Of a DNA stretch of 64,000 nucleotides, positions 1 through 12,323 are shown piece after piece (the stretch's first letter is position 1; each line of letters begins with the position of its first letter). Under the pieces are notes generated by a model. It saw only the letters and a list, made by a program, of their open reading frames with translations. It had not been told where the DNA came from and did not search any database. Both the position numbers and the translations under genes were made by a program. This DNA comes from Terribacillus aidingensis (GTDB lineage: Bacteria; Bacillota; Bacilli; Bacillales; Amphibacillaceae): positions 1,150,001-1,214,000 of the forward strand of contig NZ_CP159996.1 in assembly GCF_040703035.1 (NCBI RefSeq), given 5' to 3'.

Positions 1-1
1 T

Positions 2-985
2 CCGCATAAGCATTTTCAAGTAGTAAGCTATAGACTGGAAGCAAATAAGACAACGAAGCCGCTTCATGAATATATAGATAAGGAAGCGGGAGTCCTAACG
101 TTGATCTTACAAACTTCAGATCTGCACATATACTTGTGGAACAGCGACCATACATTCAGTGAGGGTTTATTTGGGGAATTACCGAAATCAGGTGCTGTAT
201 GCAGTACAGAAGCTTTTGCTAATCTCTCGGAACTGAAAGGAAAGCAAAAGGAACTGGAAAAAGTCGAGAGTTATCGGTTTTTCTTTCCGGGGAAGTTTTA
301 TCTGTCGGAAGACATCCTGCCGCCACTGCCTGAGGAGAGACAGTTATTTCAATTGGATCGATTTATCGAAGAGTGCAAGCGGGAAAATTTTCAGGAAGCT
401 TTTACTTATTTAGAGGAACATATCGGACAGATGGTTCTGGATTACCAACAGGATATTGGCGAATACAAAGCTTTTCTGAATAATATTATGTTCAATCTAA
501 TGGTGCTGCTTGGCAATATGGATTACCAGACAGAGGTGCTGGAGAAGAAGAAGTATTCGTATTTCCAACAAGTCGGCCAATCAGCGGATGTTTATACAGC
601 TAATCAGACGGTTGAATCATTTTTAAAAGAAGTAAAGCGGATTGTGGAAACAGAGGAAGGACAGGGACATATGCGGAAACTGACGGATTATATCAAGGCG
701 CATTATCATGAATCGTTATCATTATCTGATATTGCGAACCATTTCCATTTTAGTCCTTCTTATTTATCCAATTATTTTTCGACCCATAGCAAAGAGGGTT
801 TCAGCGAGTACCTTAACCGTATCCGAATTGAGGCAGCTATTTCCTTGCTCAGACAAAACGATATACCTATTTCAAAAATCAGTGAGCAAGTCGGATTTTC
901 AGATCACAGTTATTTTTGTCGTGTTTTCAAAAAGCAAACAGGCTATTCTCCTTCGCAATATCGGCGAAAACGGATGATGAGCTAA
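2..985 (+). CDS. YesN-type AraC-family response regulator, 3' part (5' end outside window)
   Basis: The frame is open from the first bases of the window, so the true start and the expected N-terminal receiver domain lie upstream. What is visible is about 327 residues: a variable linker region, then a C-terminal AraC-type double helix-turn-helix over roughly the last 100 residues (SLSDIANHFHFSPSYLSNYF, then ISKISEQVGFSDHSYFCRVF, then the family signature KKQTGYSPSQYRR). Proteins of this kind are DNA-binding partners of YesM-type kinases that sense extracellular sugars. It lies 13 bp upstream of such a kinase and ahead of a beta-galactoside ABC importer, so it is most likely the activator of that operon. 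The receiver domain is inferred, not seen. Confidence 0.85.
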   Translation, partial: PHKHFQVVSYRLEANKTTKPLHEYIDKEAGVLTLILQTSDLHIYLWNSDHTFSEGLFGELPKSGAVCSTEAFANLSELKGKQKELEKVESYRFFFPGKFYLSEDILPPLPEERQLFQLDRFIEECKRENFQEAFTYLEEHIGQMVLDYQQDIGEYKAFLNNIMFNLMVLLGNMDYQTEVLEKKKYSYFQQVGQSADVYTANQTVESFLKEVKRIVETEEGQGHMRKLTDYIKAHYHESLSLSDIANHFHFSPSYLSNYFSTHSKEGFSEYLNRIRIEAAISLLRQNDIPISKISEQVGFSDHSYFCRVFKKQTGYSPSQYRRKRMMS

Positions 986-998
986 GGAGGGGAAGTTG

Positions 999-2765
999 AT
1001 GAACTTGATCAAAGACCGTCTTCAGCCCAATGGTCTGTTTATGAAGATGTTCCTTATAACTGTTGCACTTATTATTTTAGTTGCTATTACCGTAACTCTT
1101 ACGACAATCCGGATGGCTGAGCAGTTTTTCGTAGAAAAGTTCAGCATTACCAATTCGCAGATCATCGATCAGATTCAGTATGATTTTGAAGAATTGAATT
1201 ACAGCATTGTGATGGCGGCTACCGATATCGGTCAGAGCAGCACAATCGAGGCTTATTTATCAGAGAAAGAGCCGGATAATGAGCGTATTATGAGTCTTTA
1301 CCTTGTAATGAGCCAAATTGATCATCTGCGGGAACAGCTAGGTGATCAAAATGTGGAGATAGCAATTGCTGATCAAGATGCAATCTCATACAGGACGAAC
1401 TTTACGTATTGGCCTGCAGCACCAACAGATATTCGTAATCATGACATTACGGAAACGATCACCAAGGAGCCGAACAAGCTGCTTTATTTTCAGGATTCAA
1501 GAGAAGCATCCGATAATTATGTCATTGCGGCGAAGGCACTGCTTGATCGGGAAACAGATCAATCATATGGCGCGGTTTACTTTCCGATTAAAGAGGGGCA
1601 GCTGCGTTCCTTTTACACAGACTACGTAAAGCCGGGGAATGATTTTTATGTACTGGATCAAAACGGCAAGGTGGTCTCAAGCAGTTTAACGAATGCCATC
1701 GGGCAATCGCTTCCTGAGCTTAGTCAGCAGGCAAAAAATATGCAAGCCGATGAAGAAACGTACCGGGAGGTCGAGTTTCAGGATACCAATCAAATTATGC
1801 TGGCAGAATATCTGCCTTATTTTGATATGTACCTAGTTAATATGGTGGACAAGCAGACCGCTGTCGGAAATCTGATTGATACAAAGCAAATTGCATTATT
1901 GCTAGCAGGTGTTGTCGTTCTTGCCCTGATCATTGTTTTCCTTGTTACGAAGCGGCTGACCAACTCCCTATCGAAGCTTGTTAAAGACATTGAAGCTGTA
2001 CCAAAGAAAGGACTGAAGCGGCGGCTCGTGTATGAAGGTACATACGAAACAAATCAAATTGGCCTTGCTTTCAACAGCATGATGGATGAACTGCAAGTAT
2101 ATGTAGAGAAACTCATCGAAGCCCAAAAACAGCAGCGTCATGCGGAGCTGGCTGCATTGCAGCAGCAGATCAATCCCCACTTCCTTTATAATACGATGGC
2201 TTCCATCAAGTTCTTGGTCATGATGGGGGAAAGGGAAGAAGCTGAAAAAACGATTGATGCGTTCATCACGCTTTTGCAAAATACAATCGGCAATGTTGAT
2301 GAGTCGGTTACCGTAGAGCTGGAACTGCAGAATTTAAAAAACTATGTGCTGATCAATCAGAAACGGTACGGGGATAGGATTCAGGTACAGTTTATGGTGT
2401 CACCGGATTGTTTGGACTATCTTATTCCAAAGCTGATATTGCAGCCATTTATCGAAAACTCATTTTTCCATGCTTTCAATAAAACAGCTGAAGGCACTAT
2501 TACAGTGCTTGTATGGAAAGAAGCAGACGACCTTGTATGTGAAGTAGCCGATGATGGCGATGGAATGGCAGCATGTGCAGATTTGCCTAATACAAACCGC
2601 AATCGACAGCTGTTTTCCGGTATCGGTGTCAAAAATGTACATGAACGAATCCAGCTTCTGTATGGAACAGAATATGGTGTGTCCATCACGAGTGAGACAG
2701 GTCAGGGGACGAAAGTAAAATTAAGGCTGCCGGCAGTAAAAGAAGAAGAAAGAGACGTAATATGA
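999..2765 (+). CDS. YesM-type sensor histidine kinase
   Basis: Membrane sensor kinase of the LytS/YesM class (His_kinase plus HATPase_c). One transmembrane segment lies near residues 15-37, followed by an extracellular sensor region of about 255 residues, a second membrane segment near 296-317 and a HAMP-like linker. The phospho-acceptor is in NPHFLYNTM (His about 394), and the ATPase has the N box (LILQPFIENSF) and G boxes (DGDGM, GIGVKNVHERI, GQGTKVKL). AAGGAGG at 984-990 favours the ATG at 999 over the TTG at 996. It pairs with the AraC-type regulator just upstream; together they probably sense a galactoside outside the cell and control the importer/LacZ operon that follows. Confidence 0.9.
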   Translation: MNLIKDRLQPNGLFMKMFLITVALIILVAITVTLTTIRMAEQFFVEKFSITNSQIIDQIQYDFEELNYSIVMAATDIGQSSTIEAYLSEKEPDNERIMSLYLVMSQIDHLREQLGDQNVEIAIADQDAISYRTNFTYWPAAPTDIRNHDITETITKEPNKLLYFQDSREASDNYVIAAKALLDRETDQSYGAVYFPIKEGQLRSFYTDYVKPGNDFYVLDQNGKVVSSSLTNAIGQSLPELSQQAKNMQADEETYREVEFQDTNQIMLAEYLPYFDMYLVNMVDKQTAVGNLIDTKQIALLLAGVVVLALIIVFLVTKRLTNSLSKLVKDIEAVPKKGLKRRLVYEGTYETNQIGLAFNSMMDELQVYVEKLIEAQKQQRHAELAALQQQINPHFLYNTMASIKFLVMMGEREEAEKTIDAFITLLQNTIGNVDESVTVELELQNLKNYVLINQKRYGDRIQVQFMVSPDCLDYLIPKLILQPFIENSFFHAFNKTAEGTITVLVWKEADDLVCEVADDGDGMAACADLPNTNRNRQLFSGIGVKNVHERIQLLYGTEYGVSITSETGQGTKVKLRLPAVKEEERDVI

Positions 2766-2895
2766 TGCAACTACTTGGCAGTCAGCATGGATGGAGTTAA
2801 ACATATTTCAACTGTCGTAATGAAGAGGCGGTATCGGAGTAAAGTAAATTGCGATAGAAAATACAAATAACAAAAAATAATCCTAATCTCCATTA

Positions 2896-2909
2896 TGTAA
2901 GCGTTATCA
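2896..2909 (+). promoter_or_regulatory. cre site (CcpA), upstream of the galactoside operon
   Basis: TGTAAGCGTTATCA matches every position of the Bacillus cre consensus TGWAARCGYTWNCW. It lies about 115 bp upstream of the solute-binding protein start, so catabolite control of the operon by CcpA is expected. Confidence 0.8.
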
Positions 2910-2987
2910 ATATAGAGATTTAATCCAAGTATGACACAATAAATTCCTAACAGAAGATAGTAGACGCATGCTAAGATTTAATCATAA

Positions 2988-3001
2988 AGACAGCGCTTAC
3001 A
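2988..3001 (-). promoter_or_regulatory. second cre-like site
   Basis: On the minus strand this reads TGTAAGCGCTGTCT, 13 of 14 positions of the cre consensus. It lies just upstream of the ribosome binding site of the solute-binding protein. With the perfect cre at 2896 it would give a two-site CcpA repression arrangement flanking the likely promoter. Confidence 0.65.
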
Positions 3002-3022
3002 AAAAAGAGGGGGTAACATTTG

Positions 3023-4297
3023 ATGAAAAAGTTTCTAGCACTTTTATTTGTTAGTTTGCTCGTTCTGTCTGCGTGTTCTTCGGGTTCCGGCTCGGAAGCG
3101 GATGCAGATACGAACGATATCAAAGTTTGGGCTTGGGACCCGAACTTCAATATAAAAGCAGCCGAGCTTGCGAAGACAGCTTATCAAAAGGAAAACAGTG
3201 AGCTCAATATTGAAGTTATCGAGTATGCACAGGATGACATCATCCAAAAGCTCAATACTAGTCTCAGCTCTGGGACAACAAAAGGCCTACCGAACGTCGT
3301 TTTAATTGAGGACTATCGTGCGCAAAGCTTCTTGCAGTCTTATCCGGATATGTTTTACGCGGTTGACGATGCAATCTCAATCGATGAATTTGCAAAGTAC
3401 AAACAGCCGCCGACAAGCTTTGAAGGCAAGCAATATGGAGTTCCCTTCGATTCAGGTGTAGCTGGTTTGTATGTACGAACTGATTACTTGGAAGAAGCAG
3501 GATACAGCATCGATGACCTGCAGGACGCTGATTGGGAGAAAGTAATTGAAATTGGTAAAGCAGTGAAAGATGCTACAGGCAAGCAAATGATCACGCAGGA
3601 TCCAAAAGATCTAGGTCTGTTGCGTATGATGATCCAGACAAGTGGTGCATGGTATTTGGAGGAAGATGGAGTAACTCCGAATATAGCTAATAATGATGCG
3701 CTGAAAGAAGCATTCCGTCTGTATAAGGAAATGATCGATGCAGACTTGGTGAAACCTCATGCAGACTGGAGCCAGTACATTGCCACAATCAATAATGGAG
3801 ACATTTCCATGCTGCCAAGTGGTAACTGGATCACACCTTCTGTTAAAGCGGAGGCATCTCAGTCAGGTAAGTGGGCAGTAGCACCATTCCCGAAACTTCC
3901 TGGCATGGAATCAGTGAATGCATCCAACTTGGGCGGTAGCTCCTGGTATGTATTGAACATCCCTGGTAAAGAAAAAGCAGCTGAATTCTTAGGCAAGACA
4001 TTCGGTGCCGACGGTGATTTCCATCAGCAGTTCGTTGAAGAAGTAGGCGGTGTTGGAACCTATCAGCCTGCAGCTGAAGGAGAAGCTTACCAAGCAGAAG
4101 ATGAATTCTTTGGCGGTCAGAAGATAATGTCTGATTTCGCAGCTTGGACAGAAGAAATTCCACAGGTCAATTACGGTCTTCATACGTATGTGATCGAGGA
4201 CATCCTTGCGAATGAAATCCAGAAATATTTGCAGGGCGAAGATTTAGATACGGTTATGGAAAACGCACAATCGCTGGCAGAACAGCAAGCGAAGTAA
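3023..4297 (+). CDS. ABC transporter sugar-binding lipoprotein
   Basis: Extracytoplasmic solute-binding protein of the carbohydrate (CUT1) class, 424 residues. The N-terminus is a lipoprotein signal ending in LVLSAC (lipidated Cys about 18), followed by a Ser/Gly/Asp-rich tether. A strong GAGGGGG site at 3006-3013 favours the ATG at 3023 rather than the TTG one codon earlier. It is the first gene of an importer operon with two permeases and a GH2 beta-galactosidase, so the ligand is inferred to be lactose or another beta-galactoside oligosaccharide. The sequence alone does not identify the sugar. Confidence 0.9.
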   Translation: MKKFLALLFVSLLVLSACSSGSGSEADADTNDIKVWAWDPNFNIKAAELAKTAYQKENSELNIEVIEYAQDDIIQKLNTSLSSGTTKGLPNVVLIEDYRAQSFLQSYPDMFYAVDDAISIDEFAKYKQPPTSFEGKQYGVPFDSGVAGLYVRTDYLEEAGYSIDDLQDADWEKVIEIGKAVKDATGKQMITQDPKDLGLLRMMIQTSGAWYLEEDGVTPNIANNDALKEAFRLYKEMIDADLVKPHADWSQYIATINNGDISMLPSGNWITPSVKAEASQSGKWAVAPFPKLPGMESVNASNLGGSSWYVLNIPGKEKAAEFLGKTFGADGDFHQQFVEEVGGVGTYQPAAEGEAYQAEDEFFGGQKIMSDFAAWTEEIPQVNYGLHTYVIEDILANEIQKYLQGEDLDTVMENAQSLAEQQAK

Positions 4298-4304
4298 ACC
4301 AAGT

Positions 4305-4342
4305 GCCCTGGGACGCCGCGAACAAAAGCTGCCTCCCGGGGC
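4305..4342 (+). promoter_or_regulatory. intercistronic hairpin between binding protein and permease
   Basis: GCCCTGGGA (4305-4313) pairs with TCCCGGGGC (4334-4342), nine pairs including one G-U, with a 20-base loop and a pyrimidine-rich tail but no clean T run. Such structures behind binding-protein genes often stabilise or attenuate the transcript so that the binding protein is made in excess over the permeases; that role is inferred. Confidence 0.5.
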
Positions 4343-4366
4343 TTCTTTCGAAAGGAGCCCACATTC

Positions 4367-5302
4367 ATGAATATTCCTGAAAAACTAGGACCGGAAAAAC
4401 TTGCAGAAAAACCAGCACCGCGTCCAGCACGATCCCTCAGGCTGAAAAATACATTGGTCGGCTGGACATTTGTTGCGATAGCTTCACTTTTAATTGGAAT
4501 ATTTTATTTCTTCCCGATGGTGCAGGCATTGATAATGTCGTTCGAGTCTGGCAGCGGTGTGAATCTGTCATTCGTCGGATTTGAGAACTATATCCGTCTA
4601 TTTCAGGACCCTGTATTTCTGACTACGGTCAAGAATACGGTCATCTATTTGATCATCCAAGTACCAGTCATGATTTTGTTAGCATTATTCCTGTCTGTTG
4701 TACTGAACAATAAGACACTGAAATGGAAGGGATTCTTCCGAACAGCCATTTTCCTTCCGTGTGTAACATCACTTGTTGCATACTCAGTTGTGTTTAAATA
4801 CCTGTTTGCACCAGACGGTATCGTGAACATGACCTTGCTGAAGATCAATCTGGTTTCTGAGCCAATTCAGTGGCTGACAGACCCGTTTTGGGCGAAAATC
4901 ACCATCATCCTGGCAATCACATGGAGATGGACTGGCTACAATATGATCTTTTATTTGTCTGCTCTTCAAAACGTGGATCGATCCATCTATGAAGCTGCAA
5001 AAATCGATGGTGCTTCTGCTATCCAGCAGTTCTTCAAGATTACGATTCCGATGCTGAAGCCGATCATTCTATTCACATCCATCACATCGACAATCGGGAC
5101 ATTGCAATTGTTCGATGAGGTAATGAACATTACAGCTGGGGGACCAGGAAATGCCACCATGACCATTTCCCAATATATTTATAACTTGTCCTTCAAGTAC
5201 ACGCCTGACTTTGGCTACGCTGCAACTGTTTCCTATGCCATCGTAATCTTGATTGTTATCTTCTCGATCATCCAATTCAAAGCGGCAGGTGATAAGAAAT
5301 GA
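4367..5302 (+). CDS. ABC sugar permease, MalF/UgpA type
   Basis: Integral membrane permease of 311 residues with about six hydrophobic segments and a long Pro/Arg-rich cytoplasmic N-terminus. The EAA loop that contacts the ATPase is present (EAAKIDGASAIQQFFKITIP, near residue 209). The start is supported by AAAGGAG about ten bases upstream. It overlaps the next permease by four bases (ATGA), indicating translational coupling. No ATPase gene lies in the operon, so the importer probably borrows a shared MsmX-type ATPase, as many Bacillus sugar importers do. Confidence 0.92.
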   Translation: MNIPEKLGPEKLAEKPAPRPARSLRLKNTLVGWTFVAIASLLIGIFYFFPMVQALIMSFESGSGVNLSFVGFENYIRLFQDPVFLTTVKNTVIYLIIQVPVMILLALFLSVVLNNKTLKWKGFFRTAIFLPCVTSLVAYSVVFKYLFAPDGIVNMTLLKINLVSEPIQWLTDPFWAKITIILAITWRWTGYNMIFYLSALQNVDRSIYEAAKIDGASAIQQFFKITIPMLKPIILFTSITSTIGTLQLFDEVMNITAGGPGNATMTISQYIYNLSFKYTPDFGYAATVSYAIVILIVIFSIIQFKAAGDKK

Positions 5303-6123
5303 GACTATCCAACAAAGTAATCGGTTATCTTTTCCTCAGCATCTGTGCGATCATTTCCATCTTCCCGTTTTACTGGATGGTTGTCAGCATGACAAACACG
5401 TCTACTGATGTTACGAGAGGGAAATTACTGCCCGGTGGACATTTTATTGAGAACTTCAAGAATCTGCTTCAAACAGTAGATTTAGTGCCAGCATTGACGA
5501 ACTCAGCAATCATTGCAGTCGCTACAACAGTCCTTAGCTTGCTGATAGCTTCTTTGGCGGGATATGGATTTGAAATTTATCGCAGCAAAGCAAAAGATGT
5601 CGTATTCAATATCTTACTATTGTCGATGATGATTCCATTTGCGGCCTTGATGGTGCCTTTGTTCCGTATGTTCGGCAGTATCACACCAATCTTTCCGTTT
5701 CTCGGAATTGATACACTAACTGCTGTAGTGCTGCCGAGTATTACGACAGCATTCCTTATCTTTTTCTTCCGTCAGAGTACAAAAATGTTTCCTAAAGAAA
5801 TTTTGGAAGCAGGACGGATTGATGGCTTGAAGGAGATTGGTATCTTTTTCCGAATTTATGTACCAACGATGAAGACAACATATGCCGCTGCAGCCATCAT
5901 TACATTCATGGCCAGCTGGAATAACTATCTCTGGCCGCTAGTCGTCTTACAGTCACCAGATAAACAGACGATTCCATTGCTTATTTCGAATCTAGGTTCC
6001 AGCTACTCGCCCGATTACGGCATGATCATGATGGCAATCGTTATTGCGACATTGCCGACAGCGATTATTTTCTTCTTTATGCAGAAGCATTTCGTAGCAG
6101 GAATGATGGGTTCCGTGAAGTAA
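5299..6123 (+). CDS. ABC sugar permease, MalG/UgpE type
   Basis: Second permease subunit, 274 residues, about six membrane segments, with the EAA loop EAGRIDGLKEIGIFFRIYVP near residue 173. It would form the heterodimeric channel with the preceding permease, whose stop codon overlaps this start. The beta-galactosidase gene begins 25 bp downstream, so import and hydrolysis are co-transcribed. The ligand assignment follows only from that neighbour. Confidence 0.92.
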   Translation: MRLSNKVIGYLFLSICAIISIFPFYWMVVSMTNTSTDVTRGKLLPGGHFIENFKNLLQTVDLVPALTNSAIIAVATTVLSLLIASLAGYGFEIYRSKAKDVVFNILLLSMMIPFAALMVPLFRMFGSITPIFPFLGIDTLTAVVLPSITTAFLIFFFRQSTKMFPKEILEAGRIDGLKEIGIFFRIYVPTMKTTYAAAAIITFMASWNNYLWPLVVLQSPDKQTIPLLISNLGSSYSPDYGMIMMAIVIATLPTAIIFFFMQKHFVAGMMGSVK

Positions 6124-9189
<3,066 letters not shown>

Positions 9190-9191
9190 AG

Positions 9192-9225
9192 AAACCCCCC
9201 TCTGATCAGGCAGAGGGGGGTGTTT
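9192..9225 (+). terminator. rho-independent terminator after lacZ
   Basis: AAACCCCCCTCTG pairs with CAGAGGGGGGTGTTT around a six-base loop. It ends at the stop of the convergent minus-strand gene, so it may serve both directions. Confidence 0.85.
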
Positions 9226-9227
9226 GA

Positions 9228-9551
9228 TTATGCGAAGCTTGCTTCTTCATATTGCAGCAATGTCTTCGTCATGACAGGTGCTTGATCTTTGTCTTTATTT
9301 TCTTTCCGCATTGCACGGTGCTCTGCGACATGTGATTCTCGGGAGATCCAGGCTACGAAATCAGCTTTTTGATCCCACTTGGTAACAATAGCATAAGCGA
9401 CTGTATCACTTTTTTTTGTATCTTTGTTCCAGCATTCGGCTGAATGCAAGCCAGCCACATCAGTCAGTTCTTCCATCGTATGCTTTACTTTATTTATAAT
9501 TTTATCTTGGGCGTCGAGTGCACCTTCGAAAATAACTTGATTGACAAACAT
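9228..9551 (-). CDS. HmoA/IsdG-like heme-degrading monooxygenase (ABM domain)
   Basis: A 107-residue single ABM-fold (dimeric ferredoxin-like) protein. The C-terminal half has the family pattern: a Trp-containing strand (TKWDQKADFVAW) followed by SHVAEHRAMR, whose His is in the heme-ligand region. The length matches B. subtilis HmoA. A near-perfect Fur box lies about 65 bp upstream of the start, which strongly favours an iron/heme role over a generic quinol monooxygenase. It probably opens heme in the cytoplasm to release iron. The exact subfamily is not certain from inspection. Confidence 0.75.
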   Translation of the reverse strand: MFVNQVIFEGALDAQDKIINKVKHTMEELTDVAGLHSAECWNKDTKKSDTVAYAIVTKWDQKADFVAWISRESHVAEHRAMRKENKDKDQAPVMTKTLLQYEEASFA

Positions 9552-9614
9552 AGGATTGCCTCCTCATAAATCTCGTTCTCCTTTAAAGCTACCAGAATGC
9601 TGGGGAACAGTCAA

Positions 9615-9629
9615 TGAGAATGATTATCA
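9615..9629 (-). promoter_or_regulatory. Fur box
   Basis: TGAGAATGATTATCA matches the 7-1-7 Fur box TGATAATNATTATCA at 14 of 15 positions. It lies about 65 bp upstream of the HmoA-like gene on the minus strand and in front of no other oriented gene with a comparable fit. Confidence 0.85.
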
Positions 9630-9739
9630 GTATTGAAGGAAAGTTGTGGAGTATAAACTTTCTGTCATACTTTTACAACGTGAGGATGTCCTGTCATAGT
9701 TATATATAAACTGAATTTTTCGACATGTGGGGGCGCGGT

Positions 9740-9943
9740 ATGTTTGAGTCTGACTTCGTTAATCTGATTATAGAAATAATAAGCACGTTGGCATTATTTC
9801 TAATTGTAACCTATACCATTTTTGACGATATTAAACAGGATGCGTTTATGCTTGTATTATTCATTATTATGTCTATTGTGATGATCAAATCTATCGTCAT
9901 GAGAATAGTGAAATTCATTAAGAGCACTCAAAAAGCTGACTGA
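9740..9943 (+). CDS. small membrane protein, 67 aa
   Basis: Unrecognised. Two hydrophobic segments (about residues 9-24 and 35-55) separated by an acidic turn, with a basic C-terminal tail that would be cytoplasmic. The ATG at 9740 is preceded by a G-rich stretch (GGGGGCG) acting as a weak ribosome binding site; the upstream ATG at 9725 has none. It is followed by the bidirectional terminator at 9974, which supports its being transcribed. Confidence 0.55.
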   Translation: MFESDFVNLIIEIISTLALFLIVTYTIFDDIKQDAFMLVLFIIMSIVMIKSIVMRIVKFIKSTQKAD

Positions 9944-9973
9944 TATATCAAATGAAATACGTCATGAAATAAC

Positions 9974-10010
9974 AAACGGGCTGTCGGTATTAACTCGACA
10001 GCCCGTTTTA
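9974..10010. terminator. bidirectional terminator
   Basis: AAACGGGCTGTCG pairs with CGACAGCCCGTTTT around an eight-base loop, with A and T runs on opposite sides. It lies between the convergent small membrane protein and guaC and can end both transcripts. Confidence 0.9.
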
Positions 10011-10994
10011 TCAATAAACTTTATCGCCATTAAAGATACTATTTTTAACAACAACATAATCAACGTTGCGGATTGCTTCTAATTTTGTACCGCCAGCATA
10101 AGAGATGGAAGACTGAAGGTCTTGTTCCATTTCTGTCAAAGTATCTTGAAGTGACCCTTTGTGCTCAACGAACATTTTCTTGCCTTCGACATTACGTTTT
10201 TCGCCTTTTTGGAACTCAGATGCAGAACCGAAGTATTCTTTGTACAGCTTGCCATCTTTTTCTACCGTGTCGCCAGGTGATTCCTCATGACCGGCAAACA
10301 AGGAGCCGATCATGACCATAGATGCTCCGAAGCGAACTGATTTGGCGATGTCGCCATGTGTGCGGATACCGCCATCAGCGATGATTGGCTTGCTTGCTGC
10401 TTTCGCGCACCAGCGCAGTGCTGCCAGCTGCCAGCCTCCAGTTCCAAAGCCAGTTTTGATTTTTGTAATACAAACCTTACCTGGCCCGATGCCTACTTTC
10501 GTTGCATCAGCTCCAGCATTCTCAAGCTCCCGGACTGCTTCTGGTGTACCGACGTTTCCGGCAATGACAAAGCTTTCCGGCAAATGCTTCTTGATGTGCT
10601 GAATCATGCGGATAACAGCATTGGAATGACCGTGAGCGATATCAATCGTAATAAATTCAGGTACCAAAGCTTTGCTTGCCAGTCCTTCTATGAAACCATA
10701 TTCGTCTTCTTTTACTCCTACACTAATTGATGCGATCAGATTCTGTTCCTGCATTTTCTTGATAAAGGCTTCTCTTGTTTCAGGTTCGAAACGATGCATC
10801 ACATAGAAGTAATTATTTTCAGCCAAATAAGTGGCGATGTTTTCGTCAATGATCGTCTGCATATTTGCCGGTACGACTGGCAGACGGAATGTATGGTTTC
10901 CAAGTGTAGCAGTCGTATCGCATTCTGAACGGCTGTCTACTACGCATTTTGCGGGAATTAATTGAATATCTTCGTAATCAAATACATTTTCCAT
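10011..10994 (-). CDS. guaC: GMP reductase
   Basis: NADPH-dependent reduction of GMP to IMP, part of purine salvage, cytoplasmic. The 327 residues are the usual length for the Firmicutes GuaC type. The IMPDH/GMPR barrel is complete: N-terminal [10 protein letters not shown], the substrate-binding PANMQT, the phosphate loop and the catalytic cysteine loop [17 protein letters not shown]. It is monocistronic, between a clear promoter and a shared terminator. No guanine riboswitch is visible in the 160-base leader. Confidence 0.95.
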   Translation of the reverse strand: MENVFDYEDIQLIPAKCVVDSRSECDTTATLGNHTFRLPVVPANMQTIIDENIATYLAENNYFYVMHRFEPETREAFIKKMQEQNLIASISVGVKEDEYGFIEGLASKALVPEFITIDIAHGHSNAVIRMIQHIKKHLPESFVIAGNVGTPEAVRELENAGADATKVGIGPGKVCITKIKTGFGTGGWQLAALRWCAKAASKPIIADGGIRTHGDIAKSVRFGASMVMIGSLFAGHEESPGDTVEKDGKLYKEYFGSASEFQKGEKRNVEGKKMFVEHKGSLQDTLTEMEQDLQSSISYAGGTKLEAIRNVDYVVVKNSIFNGDKVY

Positions 10995-11057
10995 GTTTAT
11001 ACCCCTCTAAAGACGAATTATTTTTGGTGGTGACTTTTATTTCGTTCGCCCTTTGGT

Positions 11058-11086
11058 ACTATACAATAATTCAGAAAACAAAGCAA
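11058..11086 (-). promoter_or_regulatory. SigA promoter of guaC
   Basis: On the minus strand TTGCTT and TATAGT are separated by 17 bases, about 65 bp upstream of the guaC start. Confidence 0.65.
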
Positions 11087-11150
11087 AGGTTTTATTCAAA
11101 AAATAAAAATATAATTAAATGGGGTAGAATAATAGGGGAGGGATAGTAAA

Positions 11151-11804
11151 GTGAAATTGCGAATGAAGATGATCTATCGTACACCTAAAGGAACGGAAGC
11201 GGAGTTCTTGTCAGATTATTTGCCGCCAGGTGCTGCGCTTTTACTGATGGAAGATATGCAGCAGAGCGGAAGAGTACCGCAGTTAGAGCTTCTGGATCAA
11301 TATGAGACAGAATGGACCATAAAAGAATTGCGCAGCTACATGAAGGAATTGGAAACAGAGCCGCATAATGTCCGCATGTATGTGGATGGAGGTTTTGATA
11401 AGGAAACAGGCAGAGGCGGCCTTGGCTGTGTTATCCATTATGAACAGAGTCAAAAGGAATACCGTCTTCGTCGTAATCAGGAAATGGAACAGCTTATCTC
11501 AAATAATGAAGCGGAATATGCAGCCCTCTATTTTGCGATAGGTGTTTTGTCCGAAATAGGAGTGAAAGATCAGGGAATCGAGGTATACACAGATTCCCGA
11601 ACCGTCGTCAATCAGATGTCGGAAGAGTGGCCAGTTTATGAAAAAGAACTGAAATACTGGGCAGATAAAGTGGATGATGTGGTGAAGAGGATCGGGTTAA
11701 CGGTGCAATATGCCCATGTGGACAGAAATCAAAACAAAGAAGCAGATCAGCTTGCAAGCCAAGCTTTGAAAAGTATCCAAATTGACAGCACGATACAAAA
11801 ATAA
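11151..11804 (+). CDS. RNase HI-like protein (YpeP type)
   Basis: 217 residues: an N-terminal region of about 75 residues without a recognised fold, then an RNase H domain starting at MYVDGGF. Acidic positions typical of the fold are visible: Asp in YVDGG, Glu in NNEAEYAAL, Asp in YTDSRTVV and Asp near the end in NKEADQLAS. The family cleaves RNA in RNA-DNA hybrids, although some reverse-transcriptase-like members of Bacillus have weak or untested activity. It stands alone on the plus strand and runs convergently into an unknown gene. Confidence 0.85.
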   Translation: MKLRMKMIYRTPKGTEAEFLSDYLPPGAALLLMEDMQQSGRVPQLELLDQYETEWTIKELRSYMKELETEPHNVRMYVDGGFDKETGRGGLGCVIHYEQSQKEYRLRRNQEMEQLISNNEAEYAALYFAIGVLSEIGVKDQGIEVYTDSRTVVNQMSEEWPVYEKELKYWADKVDDVVKRIGLTVQYAHVDRNQNKEADQLASQALKSIQIDSTIQK

Positions 11805-11828
11805 CCGCCCAAGCTAAGCTTGAGCGGT
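11804..11828. terminator. possible shared terminator hairpin
   Basis: ACCGCCCAAGCT and AGCTTGAGCGGT form a stem with one mismatch between two convergent genes. The flanking T run is poor, so termination is only probable. Confidence 0.45.
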
Positions 11829-11833
11829 CATTC

Positions 11834-12223
11834 TTATTTGGAAGTCTGTTGATCAAGAGCTTCAATCAAACTAGTCTTGGTAGAACCAGATGCTGCTTCC
11901 ACTAATGCTTGGAAACGTTCTGTCAGCAATTCCTTGTTTTTATACTCCTGCGGATGGTTCTGATTGTAATAGAAACGGAAGATAGCTTCCTCAGAGAAAT
12001 GCTGTTTTCCGATCTTAATCATGAATCCTACAGGAAGCTTATCATAAGCATATGCTGCTTTTGTCTCGACTAGCGGCGTTTCCGCTACAGCTGTTTGGTT
12101 TTCAGTTGCCAGCTGTTGAATTGCCTGCTTGATGAATTTCTTGCGGGCACGCTTCTTCTTAGAACGCATGTTCATCTCAGCAAGAACTTTATCCAGACTT
12201 TCGGTTTTCGTAAGTACTGTCAC
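11834..12223 (-). CDS. conserved hypothetical protein, 129 aa
   Basis: Not recognised. A basic N-terminal stretch (MRSKKKRARKKF, near residues 18-29) could bind nucleic acid or anchor an amphipathic helix; the rest is soluble, with a Phe/Tyr-rich middle (FRFYYNQNHP). The GTG at 12223 is preceded by AGAGGAG at good spacing; further upstream only a TTG without a site is available. It is convergent with the RNase HI-like gene. Confidence 0.6.
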   Translation of the reverse strand: MTVLTKTESLDKVLAEMNMRSKKKRARKKFIKQAIQQLATENQTAVAETPLVETKAAYAYDKLPVGFMIKIGKQHFSEEAIFRFYYNQNHPQEYKNKELLTERFQALVEAASGSTKTSLIEALDQQTSK

Positions 12224-12323
12224 GACTAAAAACTCCTCTATTATTGTCTGCAACCTCTATCATATGATATTTTCGCAGATTTTAGAAGTCTAGCAGTAGA
12301 ATTGCTAACTTTCTGACAAGTTA

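Noticed and set aside
10312..10730. Plus-strand ORFs inside guaC
   Set aside because: Anti-sense shadows of a well-conserved enzyme, without start signals.
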